Source: Sphagnum magellanicum (lineage: Eukaryota > Streptophyta > Sphagnopsida > Sphagnales > Sphagnaceae). From it: a stretch of 64,000 nt of DNA. Each line of letters starts with the position of its first letter. Within the stretch, counting starts at the first letter, position 1. Position numbers and translations under genes: made by a program. This document shows, piece after piece, positions 50,223 through 63,609 of the stretch. Under the pieces are notes generated by a model. It did not search any database and had not been told where the DNA came from. It saw only the letters and a program-made list of their open reading frames with translations. The DNA lies in NCBI GenBank assembly GCA_021904315.1, contig CM038907.1, forward strand, positions 16,809,223 through 16,873,222. The letters are read 5' to 3'.

Positions 50223-51289
50223 ATAATGGTTGGAATGCTGGTGAGCTTCAACCCTAGAATGCAAGTTTCAAAGACCAGGAGTTCCTGGAGTTCCTGTGGT
50301 GAAGTGCCAGAATGTATTTCTTCCCATCATTTGCAACTTATCAGTTTGTACATAAACAATATAGGTAATATCTCTATCCAATTTCAGTGCATACATGTGG
50401 TGCTCCTCCTTTGGATGTGGTGCAAAATTGCAGATATAAGGGCTATACACTTGTCAGTGGTTGTACATACTTTATAATGTGAAGTTTGCAAATGCACATT
50501 TGCATCCAGATTCCTTTTATTGCAGGGGTATCTGTGAATGTTAGGTCCATGCATTTTAGTTTGAGAAGATGACCGTTGGTGAAATGTAGTCTGTATGCCA
50601 GCTTTGAAATAAAGTATTCATATGCAATTTCACCAATTCTCGATAATATCATAGTACAATAACCAGTACATCAAGTATTGCTTTTAAAAAACATTGCTTG
50701 AAATCCTAGTGGTTTTAGCTAGTTTGTGTAGGCCTGAAACAAATCTAATGGGATATAACCTGACTTGGAATTGATATGGTTTTCACCATCTGATGACTTT
50801 AATATTTTGAGCTTAGGGTTTCTGTATTGATCACATGAAAATGTTTTTGATTGCCCAAAATAAAGGGCTGGAGGTCTTGAGAGAGTGATAAGTTGTTGGG
50901 TAGAGAGTTGGGGAGGGCCTAGAGGGTAGGCACTAAACATGTGTGCAAGCAGTTAAATGCAGTTGAGTCTCCAACACATGTTTGTGCATGCCCACTAGGA
51001 AAAAATTCCTCAACTTTTTTGCATGCAGCCAACTTGATGATCATACAGTAAATTTAGCTTGAAATTGAATGTATTTCAACTAAGGACATGTGATGCAATG
51101 GTTTAGCACTGATCTGGTTATTGGAAGGAGTGAATGTTCAAATCTACAGAGATTTTTTAATGACAAATTGGAGGTTGAATTCAATGTGGTTACCTGATAA
51201 ATTATTCATCTTCCAATCTAACCAATTTCTTTTGATGTTAGTTGTGCCAGATAGCTTTAAACTTTTGGGAAGGAAAGTTGGGACCATGG

Positions 51290-51720
51290 ATGAAATTGGA
51301 GTTAGTTGGAAAAGTTGGACAATAAATGAATAAGGGGAACTTGAACAATGGATGAAAATGGAATTAGTTGAAAAAGTTGGACAATAAATCAATCAAGGGA
51401 AGTTGGACAATGGATGCCCAACTTGGAAGTTGAAAAAATGAAAGTCAAAAACTGCAATCCAAGATAATTGGACAAACAATGGACTTAAGGAAACGAAACA
51501 ATGAGTGAACTTGTGAATTTGCTGAGGTTAGAGAACAAATGAATTTGGTGGTGTGAAACAATGGATGAACTGATGGAAGTGAAATATTGTATAAAACTGA
51601 AGAATTTGGCAAACGAATGAACTTGGGGTAGCAGACAATGGATGGACACAGGAAAGCTGGACAATAGATTGTCGCAAGGATGATGAACAATAGATGAAGT
51701 CAAAAAGCTGGGAAAGATGG
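51290..51720. repeat. Irregular array of 'GGACAATGGATGAACTTGG' motifs
   Basis: More than ten variants (TTGGACAATAAATGAATAAG, AACAATGGATGAAAATGGAA, GGACAATGGATGCCCAACTT and others) recur at 25-45-bp spacing. It is non-coding. Confidence 0.65.
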
Positions 51721-52554
51721 AACTTGTATTCAAGTTTTGAACTTTCATGGATTTATATATTGTCTGATTTTTTCAACTTTTTCACCTAAATCCCATTTTC
51801 ATCCATTGTGCAATTTTCCAAAAATTTCAAAGCATTTTATGCAAGTTGACATCTGAGAAAGTTGATCACTGAAAGCTTGAAAAAATGAATAAGCAATGAA
51901 ATTATTTCCAATCTTGTTCCTTTTCCCCAAGGATGAATCCTAAATCACTTGACCCCATCTCCTTCATTGAAAGAAATTCAATTTTACATAGCATGCAAAT
52001 GAGTTAATTTTAACATAAGTCACATTAAAAAAACTTGGGCTCCCCACTGTTTCGCACTACCAATTACAATCAACCATTTTTTTGCCCTTTATTTTCTCAT
52101 GTGGTTTTCAATAATTCATCATCATTTATCAATGTCCAATTTAATTTGAATTAATATAAATATCATGGACATGAAGAGGAACACATTAATTTGTCTTTTC
52201 ATATCCATGTAGGAGGGGAGAGCGAAAAGGAGTGAGAGAATTATAAAGATAAGAGGTTATGATTAGGGAAAAGGTACGGTAGTTAGGATTTGAATTGAGG
52301 TAGTTGTTTTTTGAATGTCTATGGAAAATTATATAAAAATTTATGCAAAATCTATTCCAAGGACAATTGTACAAAAGATTATGCAAAATCACCCATATAT
52401 GCCAAATCCTCAAAATTTCTCATCACTGAAATTTAGGGAAATTTTTCATGTTAGCAACCTTATCCTCTACCAGCACTGACTCTGTCTCCAGTTTAAATTT
52501 GTTGCACCTCGTTAGTACTTGTCAACCTAAAGGGCCACAGTGAATGTTGTTTAC

Positions 52555-52775
52555 TACAAAAGGAGTTCTGTGACAATAAGGACCAGGCAACCAAGAGGGT
52601 GCTGTGAGACCAATTTGAATTTGCAGTACCTGTTTCTCAACCAAGAGTTTCTGCTGTTCACTGCAACAAGCATTGTGACAACATGCACTAGGTAACCAGC
52701 AAGAGTGCACCGGTTCCCAACACAAGTTCTGTGACAATATGGAGCAAACAGCAAAGAGGGTGCTGGTTGCAGGGA
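52555..52775. repeat. Diverged repeat around AGTTCTGTGACAATA
   Basis: GTTCTGTGACAATAAGGACC followed by AGGCAACCAAGAGGGTGCTG recurs as GCATTGTGACAACATGCACT followed by AGGTAACCAGCAAGAGTGCA, and as GTTCTGTGACAATATGGAGC followed by CAGCAAAGAGGGTGCTG. Confidence 0.65.
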
Positions 52776-53808
52776 TTAATCAAGGTGCAAGAGCACCAAG
52801 ACTATTTCCCACAACCAGCAACCTCTTGCCAATTACCAGACATAACCAGCTACCCTTACATTCATAACCTGCTCAATGGAAGTAGATCACTTTTCCTCAG
52901 TACACAGCCTGAAATACTTCAATATGTGATATAACTGCAGCATGGAGGTCCAATCAGGAAAAGACTCGTGTGCATGTCAGCAGCTAGAGCTGGTTATAGT
53001 GTGTGGTATAAGAACAATCTAGACATTACAATATAGGGATATATGAGTATATTACAGATTCCTGTTGACAAATAACCCATCTCACTAGTAGGTGCATTCA
53101 GCATATTTCCTATGCAGAGAGCAGACTGACTTACCAGAAGATAATTTATTTCCTTGTGAAATGGCAAATTGTACTATGGCACAGATGTTGCGAAGTTGCA
53201 AATTGGTTAGTAGTCTTTGAACAGATTTCATCACCACAGTCCACAAATCTTACATAATAGGGAACTGTTTTACTAGATGGGTATTTGCTTTGATTAAATG
53301 GCATTATATCTTGTATAGCTACAAGGTGCCACAATAATACATGAACTTTCAAAACAGCTATTTAAAGCCAGGACACATCCAAGCTGCTCAATGAGCAGCA
53401 ACCCAGAAACTATCATGTAGTAGTAAACAACTTACTCACACTAAACATTTCTACATAAGCTTTTGCTTTTGCCCAATTCCATTGATGTTGGCCATATATT
53501 TCCAATGACACCGCAACTATAGCAAGAATCAAACTAGAAAGCTTGGTAGCAGAAGTACCTTGCCTCCTCAAGTACTGAACATATCACTCCAAACCTGATC
53601 TGGGACTAGCAAAACATTTGAGATGCAACTCGATGAAGGTAGGAGAGGTGACCCAATTCTGACAAATGCCCTTCTGGTAAGATAAAAGATCAACCACCCT
53701 TATTCACAGTTTTTGCATCAGAAAAGTCTCTTTAAATGTGTATACACAGAGAAAACTTAGAAGCCTTTCCCTAGAATAAACACACCAGGCACATATTCCA
53801 CCTGTACA

Positions 53809-56053
53809 TCATGTTTCCCTGATGGATTGCTGTTGGATCGGCATAGAAGATGTACTGAGTGCCCTTCGCTTTTCTTGTTCCCTCTGAATCAAAGCTTCAG
53901 CCTCTCTCAGCGACTTTTGTTGTTTCTGCTCTTCTTGTTGTGCTGCCAGCTTGATTGCTGATGCAAATGTGAAGATAGATTTTGCAGCCTTCAGCCTGTT
54001 CTCCACAACCACAGTGATGCATGGGAGTCAAACTCATCATTCCAAATTCACAGTCAGTCAGTCTCAGTTAGTCTCAGAGTTATCAATTATTAACCTCTAT
54101 GCATATGAAAAATTGAAGTGAAAGGGAGGTTGTAAATTGTCAACAGATTCACTCATGTCAATGTCCAATTTCTTTTAGTTGCAAAAAGATCTGCAGAATG
54201 CATAGGATGCAAGTCTATGGTTTCCAGGAACAATATACCCAACAAAATTGTTGATGCAGTACAGCTTATAAGCAGAAATGCATCTTGGAAACATAAAGTC
54301 CCAAACTTTTGGCAGGAATAAGGGTGAGTAAACAAATTGTGACTTACTGTGTATCACTATATTGGCCTGATGTCTCATAGCCTATTTTCACTACTCGTCC
54401 CACAAGTTCTCTGCACATTCTTTCAAATTCTTGCCAATTTCCTCCATACTCCTGCAAAGTTACCCACAAATTAACTTCAAGAATTATTGGGGTCGGTATC
54501 ATGCATAATTCAGCATCCCACAATGAGGCAAGTCCAGGAGGCAGAGACAATGAAAGCCAGACCTCTGAACAGATGAGTATTGCATAGTAAAGGTCATGCA
54601 CCAAAGAATCACGGTCATAGTGATCCTTTCCCATCTTTGACATGTTCATGTATTCTTGCAGACCCTGTAGAATGGAGCCCTTTTGAAACTCTCCATACTT
54701 CAGTGATTCCTCACTCATTGCACCTCCCAACACTATAACTGCATCCAGAGGAACACTACTCTTCTCTGCATCTGTCTGTGCACATTCAGTACATAGAGCT
54801 TAGAATCCCAATACTGCTGCTTAAGCGACCCTGCGCAGAGAACTTGAAAAGACAATCAGGCATCTTCACACTCAGAAACTAGTCATAAACTGAAGGCTAT
54901 TGTCTTTCCAGTCTACCATTTTGCAAAGACTTGCCTCATAGAAGTGACAACTTGGGAGATAAATCAATCTCTACCCTTACAATAACCTCATGCAAATGAT
55001 CTCCACAACGTACCAGTCTTTTTGCAGCTTGTTGGGAGACAGCAGTGATTTCACTGTTGTAGCCTGCCAGTGACAGATAGTCCAGTCTTTGCATTGCTGC
55101 CATCCCACCACACTCACAAATGTAAGTGCCTCAACAACTTGCAATCCACAGCATGGAATATTACCCACACAAGATGCAGCCATATGAACAAATGACAATG
55201 AATATTCATACGAATTTTACGAGTCCTAAGTTCTGTACAGTGCTGCTACTGCCACCCAGTTCTCAATTACCCCCAAGATCTACACCACTCAATTCTCAAA
55301 CTGCTCTTAAACCCTTTGAGTGAATCAACATGCCCAGTTCCACATGTCTACTTCTTGAGCATCAAACCCTATGAGTTCAAACACTGCTACATGCATGATA
55401 TGTACTCATAAAGGTCAACAACAGCCCTCTAATCAATCAATAACCTATGCTTTTCTGCATCCTTGCAAATGCTGAATTGGAGCAACATGAGCCATGCTAC
55501 CATGAACGTCACAAATCCTCTTTGTCATCATCTGTGAGAACATGTCAGTTTGAAAAGAGATTCATAGAGTAAAGAAAACCAAGGATAGGCAAGCTGTGAT
55601 GATGAGATGCTGACTGACTATCTATTGTTCCTGTAACAAACAAGGATCCCTGTGGATAATCTGTTCGGTGCCAGTTCATATCAACCCTGTGCAATCTGCA
55701 GCTGGTTCTTCTTAACATTATGTGGAACATCCATGAGTGCACTTGACTCGAGAGAACCAAGGGTGATTTTAGAGAGCTCTGCATGAACCACAATAACTTG
55801 TTCAGACAACAAATATCTCCAGAGCCTCAGACTAGATCTCTATTGCAAGTTGGAAATCCTCACCTGCGAAGAGAAGCTCTCGGGGATGCACGCCCTTGTT
55901 CTTCAATCCTGAGACCACATCGGCCTCATGCTTGGTGGCGTAGCTCTTCTTCATCTTGCTGAGTCCACTGGAGAGCACCGCCATCCCACTCTTGGAGGCC
56001 GTCATCATTTTACCAAACCCCTTCCACGCCATCGCTCCCGTGTCCGTCGCCAT
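53809..56053 (-). CDS. Unknown plant protein, 5 exons, 258 aa
   Basis: Exons on the minus strand: 56053-55864, 55096-55014, 54775-54563, 54451-54348, 53995-53809. All borders are GT-AG and all phases agree, giving a 258-residue protein. It starts MATDTGAMAWKGFGKMM with a basic Met/Ser/Lys-rich segment (residues 15-50), then GVHPRELLFAAMQRLDYLSL. The middle has LDAVIVLGGAMSEESLKYGE and DRDSLVHDLYYAIL. The C-terminus (about 200-258) is Gln/Glu/Lys-rich and coiled-coil-like (AAQQEEQKQQKSLREAEALI). No signal peptide or membrane span is seen. I do not recognise the family and assign no function. The leader carries a TC/GATC microsatellite. Confidence 0.75.
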
Positions 56054-56081
56054 CCCCCCCCCCACACCAACACAAACACCA

Positions 56082-56084
<3 letters not shown>

Positions 56085-56127
<43 letters not shown>

Positions 56128-56146
56128 CGATCGATCGATCGATCGA
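56085..56146. repeat. (TC)n-(GATC)n microsatellite in the 5' leader of the 258-aa gene
   Basis: About 20 TC repeats are followed by six GATC units, 30-90 bp upstream of the start codon. On the transcript strand this is a GATC/GA-rich leader. Confidence 0.9.
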
Positions 56147-56605
56147 GATTGCGATCAAGAACTCTAGAAACAACAGAACTCCAACCCCTTGAACCTCAAA
56201 AGCTTCAAATCCAACAGGTCGAGCACACTCTCGACAGCCTCATACACACGGAAGACAACCGTTGCTGGTTCTATCACAATGGCCGAGCAAATTGCAAGCA
56301 TGTAGAAGATGTTTGAGTTATACTTACAACAGTTTGTTTCTAGCTTTGATCACGTTCTCTCTGTTCGAGAAGTGTCGCAGCGGAATGAGCGCACGCGGCG
56401 GGGAATGATCCGGTGACCGTGGCGTCCTGGGGCCACATCGCTACTCGCCGTCCACGACGACGCGAGATATCGCGCCTCTCCGTCCCCACAGGAGTGGCGG
56501 TTCTACAGTCGTTGAGACGGAAAACGTTCAGAAGTTTGCAGAGACGGTACCTACTCTCTGCGAGTCGACAAATAGAACTCGATATTGCAAAAGGCCGAAT
56601 CTGAA

Positions 56606-56850
56606 ATTAGTAGCGAGAATGCCATATGCCTTCTTCAACTTGGAATCTCTTGTGGCTGTTCTTGCTGGTTTCAGAGTAGTCTCAAATTTCTAGCAAGAAT
56701 GTTATATCCCTTCCTCGACTTGGAATCTCTTGTGGCTGTTCTGTTGGCTGTTCTGTTCTTGCTGGTTTCACAGTCTCAAATTGCTAGCAGGCAAGAATGC
56801 AATATATCCCTTCTTTAACTTGGAATCTCTTGTGGCGTTCTGTTTTGAGA
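56606..56850. repeat. Tandem repeat, three units, with TTGGAATCTCTTGTGGC
   Basis: Units start near 56630, 56718 and 56816, each with CTTGGAATCTCTTGTGGC. The first two continue TGTTCTTGCTGGTTTCA, TCTCAAATT(G/T)CTAGCA and AAGAATG. Period is about 90-100 bp. Confidence 0.8.
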
Positions 56851-56859
56851 GTTCTGCAT

Positions 56860-59800
56860 GTAGGTCAACAGTTTTTGGTCACGTCAAAAGCAATCCAAAT
56901 GGCAGCTTCATGCCATTCATGCCATTCCTGTATTCCTCCCAAATGTCAACAACTTTTGTGTAAGAATGGTGGTAATCTTCTTCATGTTCTGGTGGTCCTT
57001 CCTTACAAATCCACTTAAGTCTTGTTTTCTGTCACAAGGTTTAGTTGCCATCTTCCAGCTACTATGGCTCAAAATCTCTGTTGAGCGTGCATTTTGTTTT
57101 AAATTGTTGAATCTGGCACCCCAGACCTCAATGTCATGGAATGGTCTCACCTTTGCCCAATATGTTGGGTGCATCACCAAGCTAGCCCAAAAGGGCTCGC
57201 GCAGCACCTCACCCAACATAATGGTTGTTGTCCATCCCATAGTAAATCAATATGAGTGGCACTCATAAAGTACTATGGAATGCCAGAGCCCTTGCCCATT
57301 ATGGACCAGGTCATCAGCTCAAGGTTGTTGGTTACCAGAAAATACCTTTCGTGCAGGAGCACTTGCACCAAAGAAAATATCTTTAGTGCAGGAGTGCTTG
57401 CACCAAAGGCATTTTCAGTGATCGATGGCCTCTCCATCCCATGCTGAAGGTATGTCTGGTGACCAACAACCCCAAGCTGGTTGCTTGACATAAATTATCA
57501 TGATTCAGTGTTTGAGAGTGATGGCATAACCCTCATGTCAATAGATGAAAAGTCGTGTTACCCTCTTCTCAATGGACAAAAACTCATATCCGACATTATG
57601 TCCAGATGATTGCATGCACAGGAAAGGGAGGGCAAGAGGTTATGTTTGGTGAATGCTGCTCAATGAGGACGAATCAGAAGCTTGAGAACCTTTGGACCAT
57701 TGGTTATGTTGGGTAAGGCACCAGGCAAATGCGTTCAGGTGAGCTTGGCAACACACCCAACATAAAGGGGCCAAGGGCAACAATTCTTTGAAAAATGAAT
57801 GTTCAACAGAGATTTTGGTCACTAATACAAGTGTAATGATTGTCACTGGAAGATTATTTCATATAATATGGTCAAGAAAATGACACAATCTGGTGCCCCA
57901 GACCTTAATGTGTGAGAGCAGTGCCTTCATCTAGTGGTGACAAGCTTCCATAACTCCCCAGTGATGGCATCAGCTCCTGACAGTATAGATGAGCGTATAA
58001 TAATCAGCACAAAATTTTGTGCAAACCCATTATTATACAAACAATCTGCATCCAGACTCTCTTGCACTTCTGGAAACAACGGGCAAGATGACTAAGTCGT
58101 GATGTTAGCTAGCAGCACTCAATGGACCTTCAACTTAGCAGGGACCAGCTTACATGACTCCCCCATAATTTGTGTTAGTTCCCAATAGGAAATTGGAAGT
58201 TACCAAAACTATCAGCAATAAGGAGTTACATAAAAAGACGCATTGCTTGCCATAAAGGCTCTTTGCTGGCAAGTGGTGTCACAAGCTTGAGCAATTGCCA
58301 CCTCCACTACCATGAATTTGACCCAGCTTTGGAACCCGCCAAGTTTGCATCATAAGTGTACTGATGAAATGCCCTGCAAAACCACCTTGTGTGAGGAACT
58401 TCGAGAAGAAATTTGAGAATTTGACAAACAGCCAGACTGTGGTCATTTTTCCTTGTGAAAGTCAAATTCAACAAATAAGACTCCCAACCAAAACACACTT
58501 TGCTACAAATGTGATACCACATCCATGCATCACACCATAGCAACACACAGTCCAAGAAAAGGGCTACAAAATACACTTGAAAAAGTCACCCACAGCATCA
58601 CTGCTGACACTGCTGATCACTGCTGATCATTCAGAGTTCAGCTCCAAATACTTGTAGTACCCAATCTTGCAAGTGCAATTAATGTGTTGGACAATTTGAT
58701 CTGCCTGCTGAGAGCTTTTAGTGTTGCCCGTTTGTAGACAATGATTTCAAGCGAAGGACATGGAAACAAATTCTACATTCTTTTTTCTGAAGGAAGATGC
58801 AACACTGTTATCTGAACTAGAAGATGTGTTTAGAGAAGACATATTTTTGTGACAAGGTCTTCACAATGTTCATGGTGACTGTGGTTTAGAGACAATCTTG
58901 AAAGAGAGGACGTAAGACAAAATGCATCTATCTACCTTGCAAAATAGATGATGTTCCAATCCAAATCAGGCACTTGAGAGAGGCCTTAATCTTAGGAGAT
59001 CTGCCAGAAAAAGCATGAGCAACTCTTAGTATGTTTCATGATAAAAGGTTGTATACTAGCACACTATCATAGGGCACCTTGATGAGAACACATGTGCCAT
59101 TCTAGCTTGTGGTTTGGCCCCAAAAGAATTTTCAACGCATCAAAAGGTTATTTGGGCACCAAAGCATGTGACATTGTCTTTGCCACCAAAAATGCAAAGG
59201 CTCATCATATGCATAGCTCATCATATAATTACATCCTCCACTTGTCCCAAAGATCCTTGTTCTTTCACAACACTTCTATGAAGGGAACACATTTCCTTCA
59301 TTGTGGATGTACAAAGGAAATTGATGCAAAGTTCTCAAAACCATTTACTGAAAATCCATTCTGGATGTCTTATAGTGTACCTAAATTGCACAAATTCATA
59401 AATTGATTAAAGAGAGTAGGTTTACACCACATATATAAACTCTAACATTGCAAATTTGGCAGATCAAAGCTCCTACAAGCCTAAGCATAACATTTCTAAC
59501 TCCCAAGAAATTTTTAAATTGACCGAATTCTAAGGATGTTATTGTGTAATGAATCTTTTCCTTAGACTAATGATAGTCATTGAGGCATTCTACATTTGCA
59601 AGGCTTGTAATACTGCAAGTCCTTAAATGTCAAGTTTAAAGAACTCAAAAATGTTCATCTTATTGATAAAACTTAACATGGAAAACAAGACTAACAAAAA
59701 CATAATATGACTTTTTGGAACATGTGAGAAATATGAAAATACATTTTTTTTAAATGACAAAGTAAAAAATATATATTTTCATTTAAAAGTTGTTTTCTAT

Positions 59801-60380
59801 CCAAATCCATATATTTAGTTTTTATATTTTAATATTTTAAAAAAAATTGGGTACAATGTATAAATTTAGCACCTAGTACTCATCATCATCACCTCTCCAA
59901 CTATAGAATTGGTCTTACATGTATGATAAAAATGAATTATTTTAGTCACAAATAACTAAATCAAATATTAAGTCTGATGTCCTTACACTTTTAGTCTACT
60001 TTATATTATGTATAAATGAAGAATAATACTCTTACCTTCTTGATTTTATTTTTTAGACTTTAACTATATTTAATAATTTCTTTAATTGTATTTTTGCATG
60101 GCTGAAATTACATTTGCTGATTCTTCAATAAACATTGTCAAAATACATGATTGAAGTCTCATCAGTGAGAACTCTAGTAAGCATCGTCTACAACAAAGTT
60201 CTTTTGGGATTGTCGTATGAGATCTCCATGATCATCATCATCCTCATCTGAGATCTCTAGTGACCACTATCATGTTTAGTTGATCATAGGTTTATTAATC
60301 AGTATTTAAGTTGTTCTTGGACCTCAATTCAAACAATCTTTTGTAACACTTCTTTGCAGTTATTTTAAAATAATATAATT
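56860..60380. other. Gene-free stretch with a diverged inverted pair, and the presumed copia LTR at its right end
   Basis: No protein family is recognised. 57075-57200 and the reverse complement of 57735-57830 share AAAATCTCTGTTGA, GAATTGTTG-type and TATGTTGGGTG words, suggesting two inverted copies of an unknown repeat. From roughly 59.9 kb to 60387 the sequence should be the 5' LTR of the copia element that follows; its left border was not found. Confidence 0.45.
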
Positions 60381-60387
60381 ACTTTCA

Positions 60388-60410
60388 TGATATTAGAGCT
60401 AGGTTTTTGA
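60388..60410 (+). other. Copia primer-binding site (initiator-Met tRNA type)
   Basis: TGATATTAGAGCTAGGTTTT matches the plant copia site TGGTATCAGAGC plus the usual AGG leader, with two mismatches. CA at 60386-60387 marks the 3' end of the LTR. Confidence 0.7.
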
Positions 60411-60569
60411 ATAGAGTGTCGGGTGCTAGAAAGGACAATTTAATATCAAACTACATACATTGATATCTAGAGTGTTTGATTTTTCCTTTGATTTTGCTAG
60501 AGTCTATAAGTTTATTATGCACACTAATGTTAGACAATTGACATTATTTTGATAAGATGGTAGGAAAAT

Positions 60570-61579
60570 TTTCTTTTTCCTTGGCTCACTCCAACAAGCT
60601 AGAAGGCTTAGCAAATTATGTTGTTTGGAAGGTCGAGATGAAAATGATTTTTAAAATATAGAAGTTTTGGGATGTGATTATTGCAAGTGGAATAACTGCA
60701 ACTACTATTGCAACAATTAGAATAACTACAACAATTAAGGCAATTGAAACAATTGTAACGACATCATCTTCATTTTCTTCCATGGTAGCACAATGACCTC
60801 CAACCAAAGCAAATTTGTGCACTCCAAGACCAAAAAGACAAGGCAATGGCCATACTTTAATTTTTTGTCAGAGACAAGATCATGTCATTCATAGTTAACC
60901 AAGATGACCCCACCATCTAGTGGAGTGTACTTCAAAAAATTTACGAAAGTAAGAACATAGTTAAAACATTGTTCTTGATGAACAAGTTGCACACTTTTAA
61001 GATGGAAAAAAAGAAGACGATTGCTAATTTGTGCGTAATGTCAAAAATATCACAATGCCCTTACGAATTGTAAGAGAACCAATCAATGACAACCATCATT
61101 CATCTAATGTTTAATGCATTACTAACAAGTTTTGAAAGTTTTGTATAAATGACAATTGGACAAGATCAACTTCCAACTCTTGACGAACTCATCAACAAGC
61201 TTCTATGTGAAGAACACCAATGTGAGTTCAAGTTGAGCAAATGCAAAAAAGATGAAGCCCTTATGCTTTGAAGTGGTCGTTTCAACAACTTTGGGAAAGA
61301 TCACAATGGACCAAGCAACACATTCAAAAAAAATCAAGGAGGCCAACATCAAGAGCAAAATTGAAAGCGTGGAACATATTGTCACAATAGTGGATAGTCC
61401 ATATATTGGGCAAAGGGGTGTCCTCATTCAAAAGGCTAGGTAGCCAAGATACTACATGAACAAACTTTCAATGTGGTGGAAGTAGAACCAACTCCAAACA
61501 AAGGAGAGGCAAGTACTTAACAAAATGAAAATGCAAATGCATTTGATGTGGCATTGTTGATGCCAATGGATGATTACAC
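60570..61579 (+). pseudogene. Ty1/copia gag (UBN2/DUF4219-type) fragment
   Basis: Reading frames with several breaks give NYVVWKVEMKMIF and FWDVI (start of copia gag). From about 60840 they give MSFIVNQDDPTI, IWSVLQKIYESKN-like sequence, FLMNKLHTFKMEKKK and NVKNIT. They then give PTLDELINKLLCEEHQ and, near 61540, AFDVALLMPMDD-like sequence. A CAATTG/CAAC-rich stretch interrupts the first block (60690-60760). The gag ends where a CACTA terminus begins at 61580. With the primer-binding site upstream it forms the 5' third of a copia element. Confidence 0.8.
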
Positions 61580-62734
61580 CACTACTACAAAAGTATGGTT
61601 TTTTTGTTATTAATATCATGTCTAAAATGTCAGTCAAGATTTAGTATAGATGACTAGTTTGAAATGACTAACTATGTACATTATGATTAACATGAAAAAT
61701 AGCAATGTCCATTATGACTTTTAAAACTAGCATTATAGTCATATCAAGCAGTTCATGTTTCACACATGGCAGAGTTGGTGCCCACATGGAGTTGCTTATG
61801 TTGACTGATATGTCTAACATGACTAAAAGTAATCATCATAGTATGACACATGTAACTATCATGATAATTTTTATATGATGTGATAATTTCGAAATTGAAA
61901 ATAGTATTCAATCATTATTATTTGACTCAATCATGAAAAAAATGATAACAACATGTTACAATTCACATGTTTTCAATTTTTATTCATAATTGTTTCATTA
62001 AATTATGAGTTTTAATAGGTAACATCAACTATAAAATAACAAATTACAATGATAAAATGGAGTAGTATAAATTATTTTTTAAAAAATTTACATATTAATA
62101 TTTTAAAATATGGATCATAACATTTATAACTAAATAACCATGTACATCTTAATGTTGAACCATTCAAATACCATGATTTAATTGGTATTTATGATGAACC
62201 AAATGAACACATACTTGTAGTTCCAAATTCAATTAATTAGCTCCAATATTAAATTAACTCCAACACCACCTAACCCTAAAGGCCTATATTTTTTTCTAGT
62301 TGAACATACTACTATAGAAAATTGTACATTGTGTCCACATTATGGACATTTGAAATAACATAAAAGGTTCAAATGAGGCCCATGATTTGTAAAATAACAT
62401 TGTTACATGGTTTTAAACTTTGTCCCCTTTAATTAAAACTAAAACCACCATAGTTTTAAGGCTAGGTTAACCATCGCTTTCAAAGCTACTTGACCCAACA
62501 AACTCATCATCTACAGTATGTGGATCACTATCATGACTATTAGGATCCTCTCCCATAGATCCAATAATTACCATCTACAAGCATGAGCGGAACCCCTCCA
62601 ACAACAGTGGTTACTACGGTTTTTTTGGAATTGAGATTGGAGCTTGTAAACCAACATACCTATCATCAATGTCAATTATAAGCATATCCAAGTCAATAGG
62701 CTAGATTCTAGACACCCCTTGTCACTCATCTCCC

Positions 62735-63235
62735 ATGGGGGTATTTGCATTAAACTATTTTCTACCCCCTTTCCTTTGGATTAGTAAAAAAAAAAACTTG
62801 TGCTACATGAATTGGGAAGGCAAAAGATTGATCAGAGATCGAAATCAAGGAATTGAAATTCTCAAGTGTGAAGCCATACTCATCTCTTTTGATTGTTGTG
62901 CGACTTCCAGTATAATTTGTTTTCACCCAATTACAGAAAAACACAATAGTTTACTTAAAATATTTTTTCAACCCAACCTACATATTCTAATTTTGCAAGG
63001 ATAGGTCTTTGATCATTTGGACCCGAAACACCTTCTTGTTCAAATGAAATAGCGATGCCATTATCACTTGTGGTTAAGTGTTCTTCCCCACTTGAAACAT
63101 GCAAATGGTTTCTAAAAACATACATTGCACAATAGGATGTAGTTTCCAAAGTTGGTTGCATGGACATATGCACAACATTTATGTCAATTGTCTCACCATT
63201 TTCACTAGATGAAGATATGGTAGCCCTCACACATA
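62735..63235 (-). pseudogene. CACTA DUF4216-type segment
   Basis: The minus strand reads HLHVSSGEEHLTTSDNGIAI, then LAKLEYVGWVEKIF. After a short gap it reads VLFCNWVK-like sequence, DEYGFTLENFNSLI and FPIHVAQVFFFTNPKERG. This is the usual order of DUF4216 found with plant CACTA transposases (F.CxWV ... GF..VNFN ... A.QVFY). It is broken by a frameshift around 62950. Confidence 0.8.
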
Positions 63236-63609
63236 TTGGAAAAGGGTCAACCTATGTTAGGTTGTTAGGGAAGACAATAATGCCTTTATGTCAAAATCAG
63301 CCAACAACTCATAGAAACCCTCGTCTCTCTTAATTTCATATCCTAGTTTCAACAATGTGTTTCCTACATCACAATTGGTAAAGGTTACTTCAAGCATATC
63401 AACCAAGGTATCAAAACATAACTATTGCAACTCAAGAGTTTAAATTGACTTATAAACACCATGGAGCCATAGCTCAACATTTTGAAGGACAAAAAAGTGG
63501 GCCATCTATCGGAAATATGCACTCATTTTTCATGGGCACCCATTTCCTTCAACCACTTCAACCATACCCAAATTTTCCTTTTCATCCCACATTTTTCATT
63601 TTGTGGTTG

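Larger units (their letters stand above)
50230..53800. other. Intergenic region with two repeat zones
   Basis: No gene is recognised. It contains the irregular GGACAATGGATGAA array (51290-51720) and the GTTCTGTGACAATA repeats (52555-52775). The first few hundred bases are probably the 3' UTR of the DUF1421 gene. Confidence 0.5.

Noticed and set aside
62300-62620. ACTACTATAG and GTTACTACGG words as the second CACTA terminus
   Set aside because: Neither ends in TAGTG with the matching flank, and the transposase-region frames continue beyond them to the window edge.
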